Of a stretch of 64,000 nt of DNA, positions 36,345 to 47,456 are shown in pieces. Under the pieces are notes generated by a model that made no database searches, was not told where the DNA came from, and saw only the letters and a list, made by a program, of their open reading frames with translations. This DNA comes from Trileptium ribeirensis (lineage: Eukaryota > Nematoda > Enoplea > Enoplida > Thoracostomopsidae): contig JASANE010024780.1 in NCBI GenBank assembly GCA_030248225.1, positions 46,324 through 110,323 of the forward strand, read 5' to 3'. How positions within the stretch are numbered: position 1 is the stretch's first letter; each line of letters begins with the position of its first letter. Both the position numbers and the translations under genes were made by a program.

Positions 36345-36938
36345 CGCGCTTGCAGTGTTGTTGATTTTATGGCAAGGGATGATGAAATGAAGTTGATGTT
36401 TTTGAGTGTTATTTTGACCCGACCAAAGATAGTATTAATGGACCTGAGGTGACTTTCCCGACCTCATCGGCAAGGGGTTCCACGGTCATTGGGTCCTTCC
36501 TTGATGATGTCGCCCGTATCCAAGTGGAGGTAGCGACGGATTCGCGATCGTTCGCGCCAATGAAGCGGGTATGATCGTTGGTGCTGAAAGTATTGCCCGG
36601 GATCTGCCCAGTTACGGGGATGTAGATCGCGGGGTGGCAAATAAAGACCGTCTATCGCATTGTGAAGGTCCCGTTGTGGCCCCGTCGTTGAAGCGCGCAA
36701 CGACGTATCTTGTAATGAGTTAAGTTCTTTCAGTGAATTGTGCAGTGAAAATGATGTGATAAGAATTGCTGAAACTGTTGAAAATAGTGAATCTTGTGAA
36801 TCTCCGGAGTTAGCTGAACTCCTGAATGAACGGATTGGATCCAGAGCGATCGATGCGTACCATTTAAGCAAAGCAAAATTGTCAAATCTAAGTCCCATCA
36901 ACGTGCGATGAAGGCGAGGGTGATATGGAAAGTGAGCT
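36345..36938 (+). pseudogene. Disrupted element sequence left of the BEL insertion
   Basis: Short frames encode acidic, Glu-rich peptide segments in more than one frame. The sequence is cut at 36938 by the BEL/Pao element and resumes at 45536 with similarly acidic coding potential, so the two sides once formed one continuous stretch. Confidence 0.5.
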
Positions 36939-37663
36939 TGTCGCAGCATGCGAAATAAATTTTATATTCTAGCGGCGGAAAAAACTTTACCTTTACGCTG
37001 AAATTTATATTTACAGCAATGTTTTTTTTTCACCTTCACATTGAAATTGACGTTGTTTAGGTGAACTTTGGAGTTTGTACTAGTGATATGTGCAATATAG
37101 TGGCTTTCTGGTTTAGAAAGTGACGATTGCACAGGTGTTGAGCTTGGATACTATAGATAGATTTATGTGGCAATCTGTTTTTTGATAATATTCAGTGGAT
37201 TAGCACGGAGTGATTTATAAAGCTGTAAACTTTCCTGAAAGAAGTAACCGCATTTGTATATCCGTTTACATTTGTTAGTTTATCGGTATAGTATAAAATA
37301 GTGCGGACAGAGATTTGGCATTTACGGTCTAACACATTATACTGTCTTGACACGATGTATGTACACACAGTGGCCTTCTGGTTTAGAAAGTGACTTTTAA
37401 ACTAAGTTATGATGCATGTTGTACCGTAGTTATCTTAAGTATGTCTAGTTTTGCATGTTCTAGCTGAAGTGTTTCTCTTGTATAATTATGCTTACTCGAA
37501 ACAATATTTACAGGTTAAAGCCTTTATAATTATTAGCAAATAACAAATTGTATTCATTCAAATAAATAACTAAATTGAATTTGTGTCCCATCGTGTATCT
37601 GCATAGCCCAATTTGACTACCGAAGGAGATATAGCACAAGAGCTACAAAACAATTTTTTTACA
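36939..37663 (+). repeat. BEL/Pao 5' LTR (725 bp)
   Basis: Starts TGTCGCAGCATGCG and ends TTTTTTTACA. Compared with the 3' LTR it has one extra T in a T-run and seven single-base changes. A 26-bp motif around GGCTTTCTGGTTTAGAAAGT occurs twice within it. A TATA-like box lies at 37292. Confidence 0.97.
37292..37299 (+). promoter_or_regulatory. TATA-like box in the 5' LTR
   Basis: TATAAAAT in the middle of the LTR, also present in the 3' LTR at 45159. Its place in the LTR fits a pol II start, but the transcription start is not known. Confidence 0.5.
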
Positions 37664-37681
37664 TGGTCCTTTTGGATTCGT
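37664..37681 (+). promoter_or_regulatory. Putative primer-binding site of the BEL/Pao element
   Basis: TGGTCCTTTTGGATTCGT follows the last base of the 5' LTR directly and starts with TGG, as required for pairing with the tRNA CCA end. I could not match a specific tRNA. The next 500 bases up to 38184 are the untranslated leader. Confidence 0.6.
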
Positions 37682-38183
37682 TGTGATTGGGTGGTACTAC
37701 GTTTGGACAATTGGATCTTTTCGTACTCTCAACACGCAAGTTGGTGAGTATCTTCTTTAAAATCTATCTGGTTTAGATAGGTTTTAGCGCCACAAAAAAT
37801 TTCCCCAGGTTTTGGGCAGATTTTTATTAAACATTGTGGGCGCGTTTTTTGTTTTGGATCACTTATTTGGTAAAAGCTAGTGTAAAGTTGCAATATCTTA
37901 ACTAGCATGTTGTCAATCAGGTTTTGAATGGCAATAAACTTCATTCTAAAGAAATTTCGAGCTGAACACTCAATTAAACCACATCTGCTCTCAACATAGC
38001 TAACAATTGTCAGTCTCATATCACACTGAAATACAGCATTTAACCTTCATAAACATTCATAGGCGATTTGTTTTGTACATTAGCGACATCTAATTGAATT
38101 TTTCATTTGACAAGTTTACGTCGAAAAGTGACTGTTAATAGAATTGGATCATTCACAATACAACGTTAAACAAAACACTAAAA

Positions 38184-39470
38184 ATGAGCCCTGATATTAG
38201 AAATAAGGTCAGGCAGCGTAACGCATTGCGATTGAATGCATCCAATACGATTTATGCAGTGAATGACATGTTGTCTTTGAGGACTGATATTGACAATAAG
38301 TCTCTCAAAAACAGTCATTCTAAATTGGTTGACTATCGATCCCGTTTGGAGACAGTCAACAATGAAATTCTCGAAAACATTGATGATGAACAAAAAGCAA
38401 CTGATGAAGCTAATGAAGCCGCAGAATTCGATGATAAGTTGTTGAGCATGATGGTTGCAATTAACACTCATCTCGAAGAGTCGCAACATGAAAATCAATC
38501 TGTTGATACACCAAGTAGTAGCGTAACGCATGGTTCAAATGGTGATCGTCGAGTTCCAGCTGTTCGTTTGCCAAAACTGCAGCTAACCAAGTTTGATGGT
38601 GATCCGATCAAATGGTCTGAGTTTTGGGACAGCTTCGAGACGACCATTCATCAAAATGTAGAACTGTCCGATGTTGATAAATTTAAATACCTTCGAAGTT
38701 TTCTCGTCGATGACGCACTGCGTTTGGTCGCTGGGTATTCTCTAACGTCGGCTAGTTACAATTCTGCAGTCGAGGCCCTCAGAGATCGATTTGGCAATAC
38801 TCAGCTCGCTATTTTTTCGCACTTCGAAGCTATGCTCGCGTTGCCGGTTGCAAATCATGATTTGCGACAGCTCCAACAGGTATATGACGACTGCGAGAAG
38901 CACATCCGTAGTCTGGTGTCGCTTGGGTTGCCTGAAGAAACGTTTGCCCAGGTGTTTACGCCCATCATATTGTCGAAGCTTCCTGTATTCGTGAAGATGG
39001 AGCTACATCGTCGAAACGGAGCGAGTGCATGGGAATTGTCGAACTTGCGCAGTTGGTTGCGTGAAGAGATACGCGCTCGGGAATATAGCCAACGCTCGTT
39101 CGCAGGAAATTCTCATAATCCGGCGGCTAGGGACAACAAAAGTTCTCGTCAAAACAACTACGACAAAAATTCCTCGCGGAAAAGCGTCTCAACGTCATCG
39201 TCTCTTGTAGCTAATGAGGCAACAAAAATCCGCAAATGTGTTTATTGCAACAACAACCACTTCAGTGATCAGTGTAAAAAATTCGGTGATGTCGATAGTC
39301 GAAAACAAAAGCTCGGCAACCGATGTTTCTCTTGTCTCAAACAAGGCCACGGAACAAAAACTGTTCTCGGTCGACGTCTTGTGCCTACTGTCAAAAAAAT
39401 GGTCATCACAGAAGCCTGTGTTACACGAAATTCGGCAAGAACAAAGGTCAACAATCTGAGACAACGTTGA
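38184..39470 (+). pseudogene. BEL/Pao gag, frame-broken in the zinc knuckles
   Basis: The ATG at 38184 opens a 428-codon frame. The N-terminal 110 residues are predicted coiled helix. From about residue 125 comes the PKLQLTKFDGDPIKWSEFW motif, the signature of the DUF1759 capsid domain of BEL/Pao gag. The basic, Ser-rich tail precedes zinc-knuckle sequence: the first knuckle cysteines are in this frame, up to CFSCLKQGH. After about 39350 the remaining knuckle cysteines are in the frame of the 39323 ORF, so a one-base shift occurred near the A-run at 39354-39360. The last 35 codons of this frame are an out-of-frame read-through. In related elements gag and pol are usually one frame. Confidence 0.9.
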
Positions 39471-40639
39471 CGGTCGCCGAAGAAGAGTCGGATGAAAGCA
39501 TACCAGCACCGGCTGCTAACAATCTTCTTGCTCAGGGAGAGCGGGCGTTGCTGCAAACTGCGACTGCTACAACTGTTGCCAACAGAGAATGTGAAGCTAG
39601 GATGCTGTTTGACACTGGCAGTTCGCGGACCTTCATCACGAAGCAGTTGTCGACGAGCATTGGAGCACAAAAGTGTGGCTCTGAATTTGTTTCCACTGCA
39701 GGTTTTGCAGCGGTAAAGCGTAAAACAGTCAAGTATGATGTCGTTGAGTTTGATGTTCTGCTTCAAGATGGGTCGAAAAAGCGCGTCACTGCAAATGTGA
39801 TCCCAACCATCTCGTGCCCTGTACAACGCCTTCCGTTGGATGTTACAAAATATCCATTCATTAAACAGTTGACGTTGGCAGACACAATTGTTTCTACTCC
39901 GGAAATGGTGACCATCGACATTCTAATCGGCACGGACTATTATTACGATTTTGTTGGTTCAGAACGAATTCAATGCAACGACGGAGTCATATTCCTATCG
40001 TCACTGCTGGGTTTCATCGTCACTGGCAGAATGCCAGCGCCAAAAGCGGCGGCGAATTCTCCAGCCAAACATTCTCTACTATTTTATGCGCGCGTCGATC
40101 CTACTCCATCGGTCAACTTTGACGTCGAGAAATACTGGAGTTTGGAAGACATCGGTGTAAAGTCACCAAGTACAACCACTGACGACGAATTGGCAATAGC
40201 ATCGTTCCAGAAAACCGTCTCGTTCGACAACGGTCGTTATTCTGTTGCATGGCCATGGAAGTACGCAGAAAAAGAACTGCCTACGAACTATAATCTATCC
40301 GTCGGTCGTCTGAAAGCGTTGATAAACCGCGTCGGCTCCGAAAAAGAAATAATGGAGAAATACAGCGCAACGATTGACGATCAATTGGCCAAAAACATCA
40401 TTGAGCCAGCGCCTACAGCAGCTGATGGTGATGTGCACTACATACCACATCACTGCGTCATCACTCCGGGAAAAGTCACAACGAAACTCCGGGTGGTGTA
40501 CGACGCTTCTGCCAAAGCGAGCAAAAGTGCTAAGAGCTTGAACGATTGTCTGCTGAGAGGCCCTGTGATGCTTGATGATTTGTGCGGCCTGTTAATGCGT
40601 TTTCGTCTCAACCAAATTGGTATTGTGAGTGACATATAA
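39323..40639 (+). pseudogene. BEL/Pao pol, first part: knuckle, protease, start of RT
   Basis: In this frame the knuckle continues (C-x2-C-x3-GHH-x4-C), then comes a retroviral-type aspartic protease with LFDTGSSRTF (catalytic Asp at 39611). After the linker the beginning of the reverse transcriptase follows, with the KLRVVYDASAKA motif near 40480. The frame ends at TAA, 40637-40639, directly after the first catalytic Asp of motif A. The frame resumes in phase right after the stop, so this is a single nonsense change. Read-through to the next segment would be needed for polymerase. Confidence 0.9.
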
Positions 40640-43546
40640 AAAGCTTTCCTCCAAATTGCTTTGCACCCAAGTTCTCGTGATGTCACCAGGTTCTTGTGGT
40701 TGAAAGATATCACGAAACCACCATTTGGTTCAAACATTATTGCTTATCGATTTTGCCGAGTGCCGTTTGGTTTCATCTCTAGCCCCTTCCTTCTGGCTGC
40801 AGTATTAAATCATCACGTAAAGAATTCCGATTCGCCGGCAGCTTCAGATATTCTTGGAAATCTGTATGTCGACAACGTCATCATGGGCAAGAACAGCGTT
40901 GCTGATGCAAAACAATTTTATTCTGAAGCGAAACAGTTATTTGCGCAAGCGTCCATGAACCTGCGTGAATGGTATAGCAATTCAGCCGATTTGTTGAATT
41001 CCGTGGCGTCTTCAGATCGTGGGCAGTCGACAACAACCAAAGTCTTGGGACTGTCTTTGGACACCACAGCTGATACGCTAGCTTGTACTTCGTTTTCAAC
41101 TCCAAGTGAACCTGTAAACACCAAGCGTCTTTTGTTGAAATACCTAGCAAAGGTTTTTGACCCCTGTGGTTTCTATTCACCTGTGACATTATCCGCAAAA
41201 CTCATGATACAGCAGCTCTGGAAAGCTAAGTTTGATTGGGACGACGTTTTACCAAACGAGGTCTTACAAAACTGGATGAATATCTGTGAGAGTCTGCAAC
41301 AAATATCAAAAAATGTTCTACCTAGATATATTGGTGTGAAGTCCACAACAGAAGCGACGTGTTATCAGTTGCATTGCTTCTGCGACGCATCGACAAAGGC
41401 ATATGCGGCTGCAGTTTATCTCGTAATCAAGTCCGTATCTGGCTCCAGTGCTAACCTGATTTTTGCAAAATCACGTGTCGGACCAACAAAAACGTTGACT
41501 GTTCCGCGAATGGAGCTGTTAGCAATGTTGATTGGCGTCCGTCTTCTGTCATTTGTAGCAAAAGAGCTTCGCATCCCTATAGATCAAAAATTTGTCTGGT
41601 CTGATTCTCAATGTGTCTTGCACTGGTTGTCGAAAACGAATCTGGAGATGAGATTTGTGAAAAATAGAGTCGATGAAATTACGTCATATCGGGATGTAAT
41701 CTTCAGATATGTTCCGACAGATGTCAACCCGTCTGATTTATCAACCAGAGGGTGCTCTACACAACAACTGCTTGATAACAATCTGTGGTGGAATGGGCCT
41801 ACGTGGCTTCTGAAATCGGAATCTGAGTGGCCAGCTCCGATCATTCCACAACCAACTCCGGATATCGATGAACCGCTTCCAGAGGCAGCGATGGTTTCAA
41901 ACGTCGTCGATATGTCAAATGAGCTGATTCCCATTGAACATTGCTCTTCTCTGCGACGCTTACTGCGCATCTCAGCGTGGGTCATGAGGTTTGTCAACAA
42001 CTGCAGAAAGAAGAAAAATGTTGTTGGCCCACTGTCTTCTGACGAACTCGCACAAGCTCAGAAGTATTGGGAAATATATACGCAGTCGAAACACTTCTCG
42101 CATATCACCAATGATATAAACGGCAAAAGATGTCATCAACTAACCAAACAGCTTGATCTATTCGTCGATGAACACAACATCATCCGGTGCGGAGGTCGTC
42201 TGTCAAATGCTAGCCTTACGACCACTGCAATTAACCCAAAGCTACTTCCGAAAAATGACCGATACACTAGTTTTGTAATTGAGGATCTTCATAGTAAACT
42301 AAACCATGCTGGCGTCACGCACACGCTATCTGTTCTTCGCAACGAATACTGGCTCATCCATGGTCGAAGTCAGGTAAAAACAGTGTTAGGGAAATGTCGA
42401 TTGTGTCGAGCGATGTTTGGTGGTCCATACAAGTATCCGGAAGCTCCTCAACTGCCCAGTTGTCGAGTGACTAAACAACGGCCATTTAGTTGCGTTGGAA
42501 TAGACTACTTAGGCCCGCTATTTGTTAAATGTGATTCGACGACAGAGCAAAAGAAGGTCTGGATATGTCTTTTCACCTGCGCTCTTGTTCGTGCTGTTCA
42601 TTTGGAAGTCATTGAATCTATGACAACTACTAACTTTTTGCTCGCATTCAGACGTTTCATCGCCCTACATGGTAAGCCACAGGTAATCATAAGCGACAAC
42701 GCGAAACAATTTACCAGTTGTGATAAATTTCTTGATCGCCTATGGCGTGAAATTGCCAACAGCGACGTTGTGCAAAATTTTGCAGCCTGTGAACGCATTC
42801 AGTGGCAATTCATAACCGAGTTTGCGCCCTGGATGGGCGGTTTCTACGAGCGCATGGTTGCAATTGTCAAAAAGTCTCTCAAATCAGCGCTACATCGTCG
42901 TTATGTGTCACTGACTGAGCTAAAGACGATAACATGTGAGGTCGTGACAATTGTAAACAGTCGCCCACTTGTGCTTGACGATTCCATGCAGGCACAAAAT
43001 GCAATTACGCCAGCGCATTTTTTGGGTGGCCCTCATCTCGGAATACCTTCAGTCGAGATGTCAAATGAACCATTTCAAGAACAACACAACACCTCAGGAG
43101 AAACACTCCTTAAGTATTGGAAACGACAACAAAAAATTTTAGACAATTTTTGGAAAACTTTCAGTAGCCAATATTTAATTGGCCTTCCTTCACAAAACGT
43201 AAAATTTAACAATCGTAACAGCAATGACAATAAGCCAACTGTTGGTTCAGTAGTTTTAGTCAAAGATCCCAACCTGCCGCGCTGTCGGTGGAAGATGGGC
43301 AAAATATCCTCTAAAATTCTAAGTCACGATGGCGTCTGCCGATCAGTTACAATTGTATTACCAAACAAAACTAGCATTAGGTTTCCAATTTCGTTAATCT
43401 ATGCGATAGAAATTTGTATGGAGCCTGCGAAAGAAATAGATGAAACTACAAACAGTGCCGAAAACACTAAATCTAAGCCCAAGCGAGTTGCATCAATGAA
43501 GGCACGTGAAAAAATTAGATCCGATTTAAAAAATTGGTTTGGTTAA
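40640..43546 (+). pseudogene. BEL/Pao pol, second part: RT, RNase H, integrase
   Basis: The frame is the same as before the stop at 40637. The catalytic box is YVDN (40865-40876), where many reverse transcriptases have YVDD. RNase H follows, with Asp in FCDAST, Glu in RMELLAM and Asp in WSDSQC. The integrase has the HHCC zinc motif (H-SKLNH-…C-RLC) and the catalytic Asp in GIDYLGP (42503), Asp in ISDNAKQF (42695) and Glu in GGFYERM (42848). The C-terminus has the VGSVVLVKD…PRCRWKMG motif of the DUF5641 domain of BEL/Pao elements. The ORF ends with a Lys-rich tail. Only the nonsense codon separates this part from the rest. Confidence 0.95.
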
Positions 43547-43684
43547 ATATTTGCTTCTAACATTAATTGTATTTTATAGACAATGGCCGAGAACGTGGTT
43601 GTGGTTTCGTCGAACCATCCACTCTAGTTGTATGCCGAACAGTCTTCGTTTTTCGTCGGGGAGGTAGCTGTCACGTCAGTGAAT

Positions 43685-44185
43685 ATGGCTTTATATAGCG
43701 TCATATTGCGGCAGTTGGGACAAAACCATGTCGATCAACTTATGCGCACCCGCGAGCACTTACATCGGGCTCCAGCTCAAATAAAAGATTGGCTACGCAA
43801 AAACGGCATCGTCATCCCACCTCAGCTCGTCTTTCAAAAGTGTGACATAATATTTGATTTACTAGCGAATGAGCTCCAACGCATCGACAGCCCTTTTCGA
43901 CATGCGTTCATCGAAGAAGTCATTAACCACAAAGATCCACAGCTCATCCGATTCTTAGTTTGTGGAAATCCCCATGACTTCACGTGGTCAACCGGGTGGA
44001 GGCCTACAACGTGCATCAACAAAGCTGACGAGTCGCCGCCTGGAACTAACCTTTATGGTCTCATTCTCGGTCAACTCGCACAACAATTCTTCGGGAATGG
44101 TGTACGAGCCAAGTTCAGTATTGACGACATCACTCGATTCAACGGCATTATGTCTCCGCACGTCTATCGCTTCACTGTTTTGTAG
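43685..44185 (+). pseudogene. Post-pol ORF, N-terminal half, unrecognised domain
   Basis: This third ORF starts after pol. An ATG at 43583, 37 bases after the pol stop, is in the same frame but is followed by an in-frame TAG at 43625; the next ATG is at 43685. The 166 residues have no signal peptide and no membrane segment and look cytosolic, with helical sequence (ILRQLGQNHVDQLMRTREHL) and the segment NKADESPPGTNLYGLILGQL. No family is recognised. The frame ends at TAG, 44183, exactly where the SGNH block I begins in the neighbouring frame, so a one-base indel near 44170-44182 has split one ORF. Confidence 0.7.
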
Positions 44186-44738
44186 CGACAGCATTTGTAG
44201 TCAACTCGAAATGGTCGAAGGAGGGCACGTCATCCCTGTTTCCGGTGGTCGGTTTCGCGATCTCGTCACACATCTCAACAACTATGGAACTAATCTAAAC
44301 GACTACAAATATATCATAGTCAACTGCGGCATCAACAGCGCCGGACTATCTACTACAGCTCAAGCCAACGACTGGGATGTAATGGAGCAATATCTGCTGG
44401 CATCGTCTCAAGAACCAAACGCTCCCAACATCTTGGTCAGCTTACCGGTACCGCATCCCGACAAACCAGGTGTTCGGGCGCTTTCCAACTTCATCGAAGG
44501 TCGATTGACGAACACTAACATCAGCTGCATCAATTGGTCAAATTCAGCCAACAAATTCGTCTCGGAAAATGGCTTACCAAACTATTGCTTCTTCGACGTC
44601 GACCAATTTCACCTTGGGCATGCTGGTATGCGCACTCTTTGGGCAGAATGGATTGAATATTTTCCCGAATTACAAAGCGTCAACTACACTCTCAGTCAAC
44701 TTCGTTCATCTATTAGGCGACATCGCTCACAGTGGTAA
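44150..44738 (+). pseudogene. Post-pol ORF, C-terminal half: SGNH/GDSL hydrolase domain
   Basis: The frame is open to TGA-free stop TAA at 44736. It has the SGNH blocks in order: block I C-S-D-S-I-C (nucleophile Ser at 44190) followed by a GGHVIPVSGGRFRDL segment; block III YIIVNCGINS (Asn at 44334, after Gly); block V DVDQFHLGHAGM (Asp at 44601, His at 44610). The spacing of about 190 residues from Ser to His fits SGNH hydrolases. The GDS triplet has Ser for the Gly. Such esterase domains are known in ORF1 of CR1-type LINEs; I do not know of one after pol in a BEL/Pao element. A substrate cannot be guessed. The broken upstream part is described under 43685. Confidence 0.75.
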
Positions 44739-44806
44739 ATTTGGTAAACAGTCTCAAAATATTGTAAGGACTATTGTATGTCGCTCAACATATTTGTCGC
44801 GTGGAG

Positions 44807-45530
44807 TGTCGCAGCATGCGAAATAAATTTTATATTCTAGCGGCGGAAAAAACTTTACCTTTACGCTGAAATTTATATTTACAGCAATGTTTTTTTTCAC
44901 CTTCACATTGAAATTGACGTTGTTTAGGTGAACTTTGGAGTTTGTACTAGTGATATGTGCAATATAGTGGCTTTCTGGTTTAGAAAGTGACGATTGCACA
45001 GGTGTTGAGCTTGGATACTATAGATAGATTTATGTGGCAATCTGTTTTTTGATAATATTCAGTGGATTAGCACGGAGTGATTTATAGAGCTGTAAACTTT
45101 CCTGAAAGAAGTAACCGCATTTGTATATCCGTTTACATTTGTTAGTTTATCGGTATAGTATAAAATAGTGCGGACAGAGATTTGGCATTTACGGTCTAAC
45201 ACATTATACTGTCTTGACACGATGTATGTACACACAGTGGCTTTCTGGTTTAGAAAGTGACTTTTAAACTAAGTTATGATGCATGTTGCACCGTAGTTAT
45301 CTTAAGTATGTCTAGTTTTGCATGTTTTAGCTGAAGTGTTTCTCGTGTATAATTATGCTTACTCGAAACAATATTTACAGGTTAAAGCCTTTATAATTAT
45401 TAGCAAATAACAAATTGTATACATTCAAATAAATAACTAAATTGAAATTGTGTCCCATCGTGTATCTGCATAGCCCAATTTGACTACCGAAGGAGATATA
45501 GCACAAGAGCTACAAAACAATTTTTTTACA
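44807..45530 (+). repeat. BEL/Pao 3' LTR (724 bp)
   Basis: Almost identical to the 5' LTR. The sequence just before it (TCGCGTGGAG) is only weakly purine-rich, so the polypurine tract is short or changed. Confidence 0.97.
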
Positions 45531-45535
45531 GAGCT

Positions 45536-47215
45536 TGGATATGGAATAACAGTCGCGGCTGATGATCTCGACCATGGCTATGAAGAATACAGGATCGACG
45601 AGGAGCGCCTGCTAAGTGATGAGGAATTTTGGACCAATTGGGAGGATCCCAATGCTGAGTGGTATAGACGCGAGCCCAGCCCTGATGTACGTGAGTGGCA
45701 TCGTGAAGGGGTTTTGGAAGTGCGCCGCAACGACAACGAGCTACCGCGAGCGCCTCGGACGAGGGTGTTGATTTAAGCCTGCCAGCCAGTCAATTATCCA
45801 TCCGCTCTGAGGACGGAGATGGTGCTATCGGCGAGGATAATCACGACGAAACTAGTGTGAACAGCGGCGATGATAGTGATCCGGAAGAAATGAGCGAGAT
45901 GAATTTAGGTGTCTTGTTCGGTGAAGATGGTGTGGAAGAAAACCCTATCGATAGGCCGCCGCGTGTGCGTCTGGGCAATTAAGGTGATTCCACTGAAACG
46001 CTGTTTAGCATTTCCAGTAGTATATTGGGACCCGTCGAAGAGGTGCCTTGTATGCCCTCGGGTAATTCGAGTACCCTACCTGGGAAACCTGTAACAGCTG
46101 AGGAGAAATCCGTCGAAGGGAGACGGATATGTCCCGGGTAATTTGGAGCAATCCATAAGCGTAGTAGACGAAGAATCGGACGCGTGCTTTGGACAAGAAA
46201 ATCTACTTAGCTTTATGCACGAAACTAGCAACGAACAAGTACAGGAACTTGACGAACGATTACTGGACATGTACGGACTGTACCTCACTAAATAATACGC
46301 CGATTGAACCTGGAACTGTACGGCCATTAACAACTGACAAGAACCCGAATCCTCGGAACGGATTCACTGTTCACCACCTACGCGGATCATGCCGAAGTTC
46401 CAACATATCAATATCTTCGAGTCGCACTAGGGGATAATTTGACTAACGATTTAGCAGAGTGCCTTATACCAATCAATTTTAGGTTTAATGAAATTAACAT
46501 CGAACTAGGGCAACTTGACATGTTGCAACCACAAGCTCTTTTCTACCACAGGGCAACCATTGCCATGGAACAGTTAAATAACCTGAGCCGTTTGTTCGAT
46601 ATTAGGGCTGAGGCTAGCACCAATTCGACTCTTCAGCGGGAAGGCGCTATGTTGAGTCGTATATTAGGTGCAGTTTCCCCAGTCAAGCACCGCGTCACTG
46701 GGTTATATGCCAGCTCTGTAACTCTCGCTTTGTTGAAGCACTTCATGGAACTGTTGGGTCAATGTGTAAATGGCCAAACGCTCCAGCAGGTCATGGAGGA
46801 GGAACTTGGAGGCAGAGTTGAGTAAAAACCCAGTGTGTTGTGAGTGTAAAGAACATCATGCTCGCCAATCCTTGCGCATACGCCAATACTGCTATTTCAT
46901 CGGTCGCAGGGGAAAATGGAATTTTGAAGGTACCCTTAGCACAGCTTGTGCTTTTATTCACCTGAACGGATACATATGACCTCGTTGGCCATATCATCTA
47001 GGAATTCATGCGGCGCAAACGCAAAGGACATTTCGCAATGCGAATTTCGATATTCATGAACTTATGTGTGAAGCCCCGCACCTGGTGGGTATCTATCAGA
47101 ACCAGGGTAGTGGGGGCGTCTGTTACTGATTTCGCCCAGAATGTGCTAAGCGATATGCGAATTAACAATGAGCTCCACCGACGAGATCACTTATTTTACT
47201 GTGTGCTCGCTTAAG
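45536..47215 (+). pseudogene. Resumed element sequence right of the BEL insertion, acidic ORFs
   Basis: From 45536 an acidic frame (to 45776) continues the coding character of the stretch before 36938. Another frame, 46439-46825, is helix-rich (NIELGQLDMLQPQALFYHRA) and is followed in the next frame by a C-x2-C…H-H segment near 46840. Several frames are broken. No family is recognised. There is no reverse transcriptase, RNase H or integrase motif. Confidence 0.5.
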
Positions 47216-47456
47216 GCTTCTGCGACGTCCTGCTAGTGTTAACTTGCTTGAAATTAAGTGTGGAACGCTATTGGGTGAGGACGTTGAAGTAGACTATCTG
47301 ATTTCAGAACCGTATACGCTCCGACACGTCACCGCCAATCACTCAGTACACACTTGGACGAACAAGTAGCATTAGCGATGGCCGCCTATTTAGGCGCGCC
47401 CGAGGAGGTACCCGAAGCTGGCTCTAATGGGGACATTATTCAATCGGGAGAACTAG

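Larger units (their letters stand above)
36934..45535 (+). mobile_element. BEL/Pao LTR retrotransposon with target duplication
   Basis: A full-length element of 8.6 kb. Two LTRs (725 and 724 bp, TG…CA ends) differ by 7 substitutions and 1 indel, about 1%. GAGCT flanks it at 36934-36938 and 45531-45535, a 5-bp duplication as usual for BEL/Pao. Order: 5' LTR, primer site, leader, gag, protease, reverse transcriptase, RNase H, integrase, then an additional ORF with an SGNH-hydrolase domain, 3' LTR. Gag-pol has one frameshift and one in-frame stop, and the last ORF is also broken, so this copy is probably not autonomous. It inserted into the older gag/env element. Confidence 0.95.
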
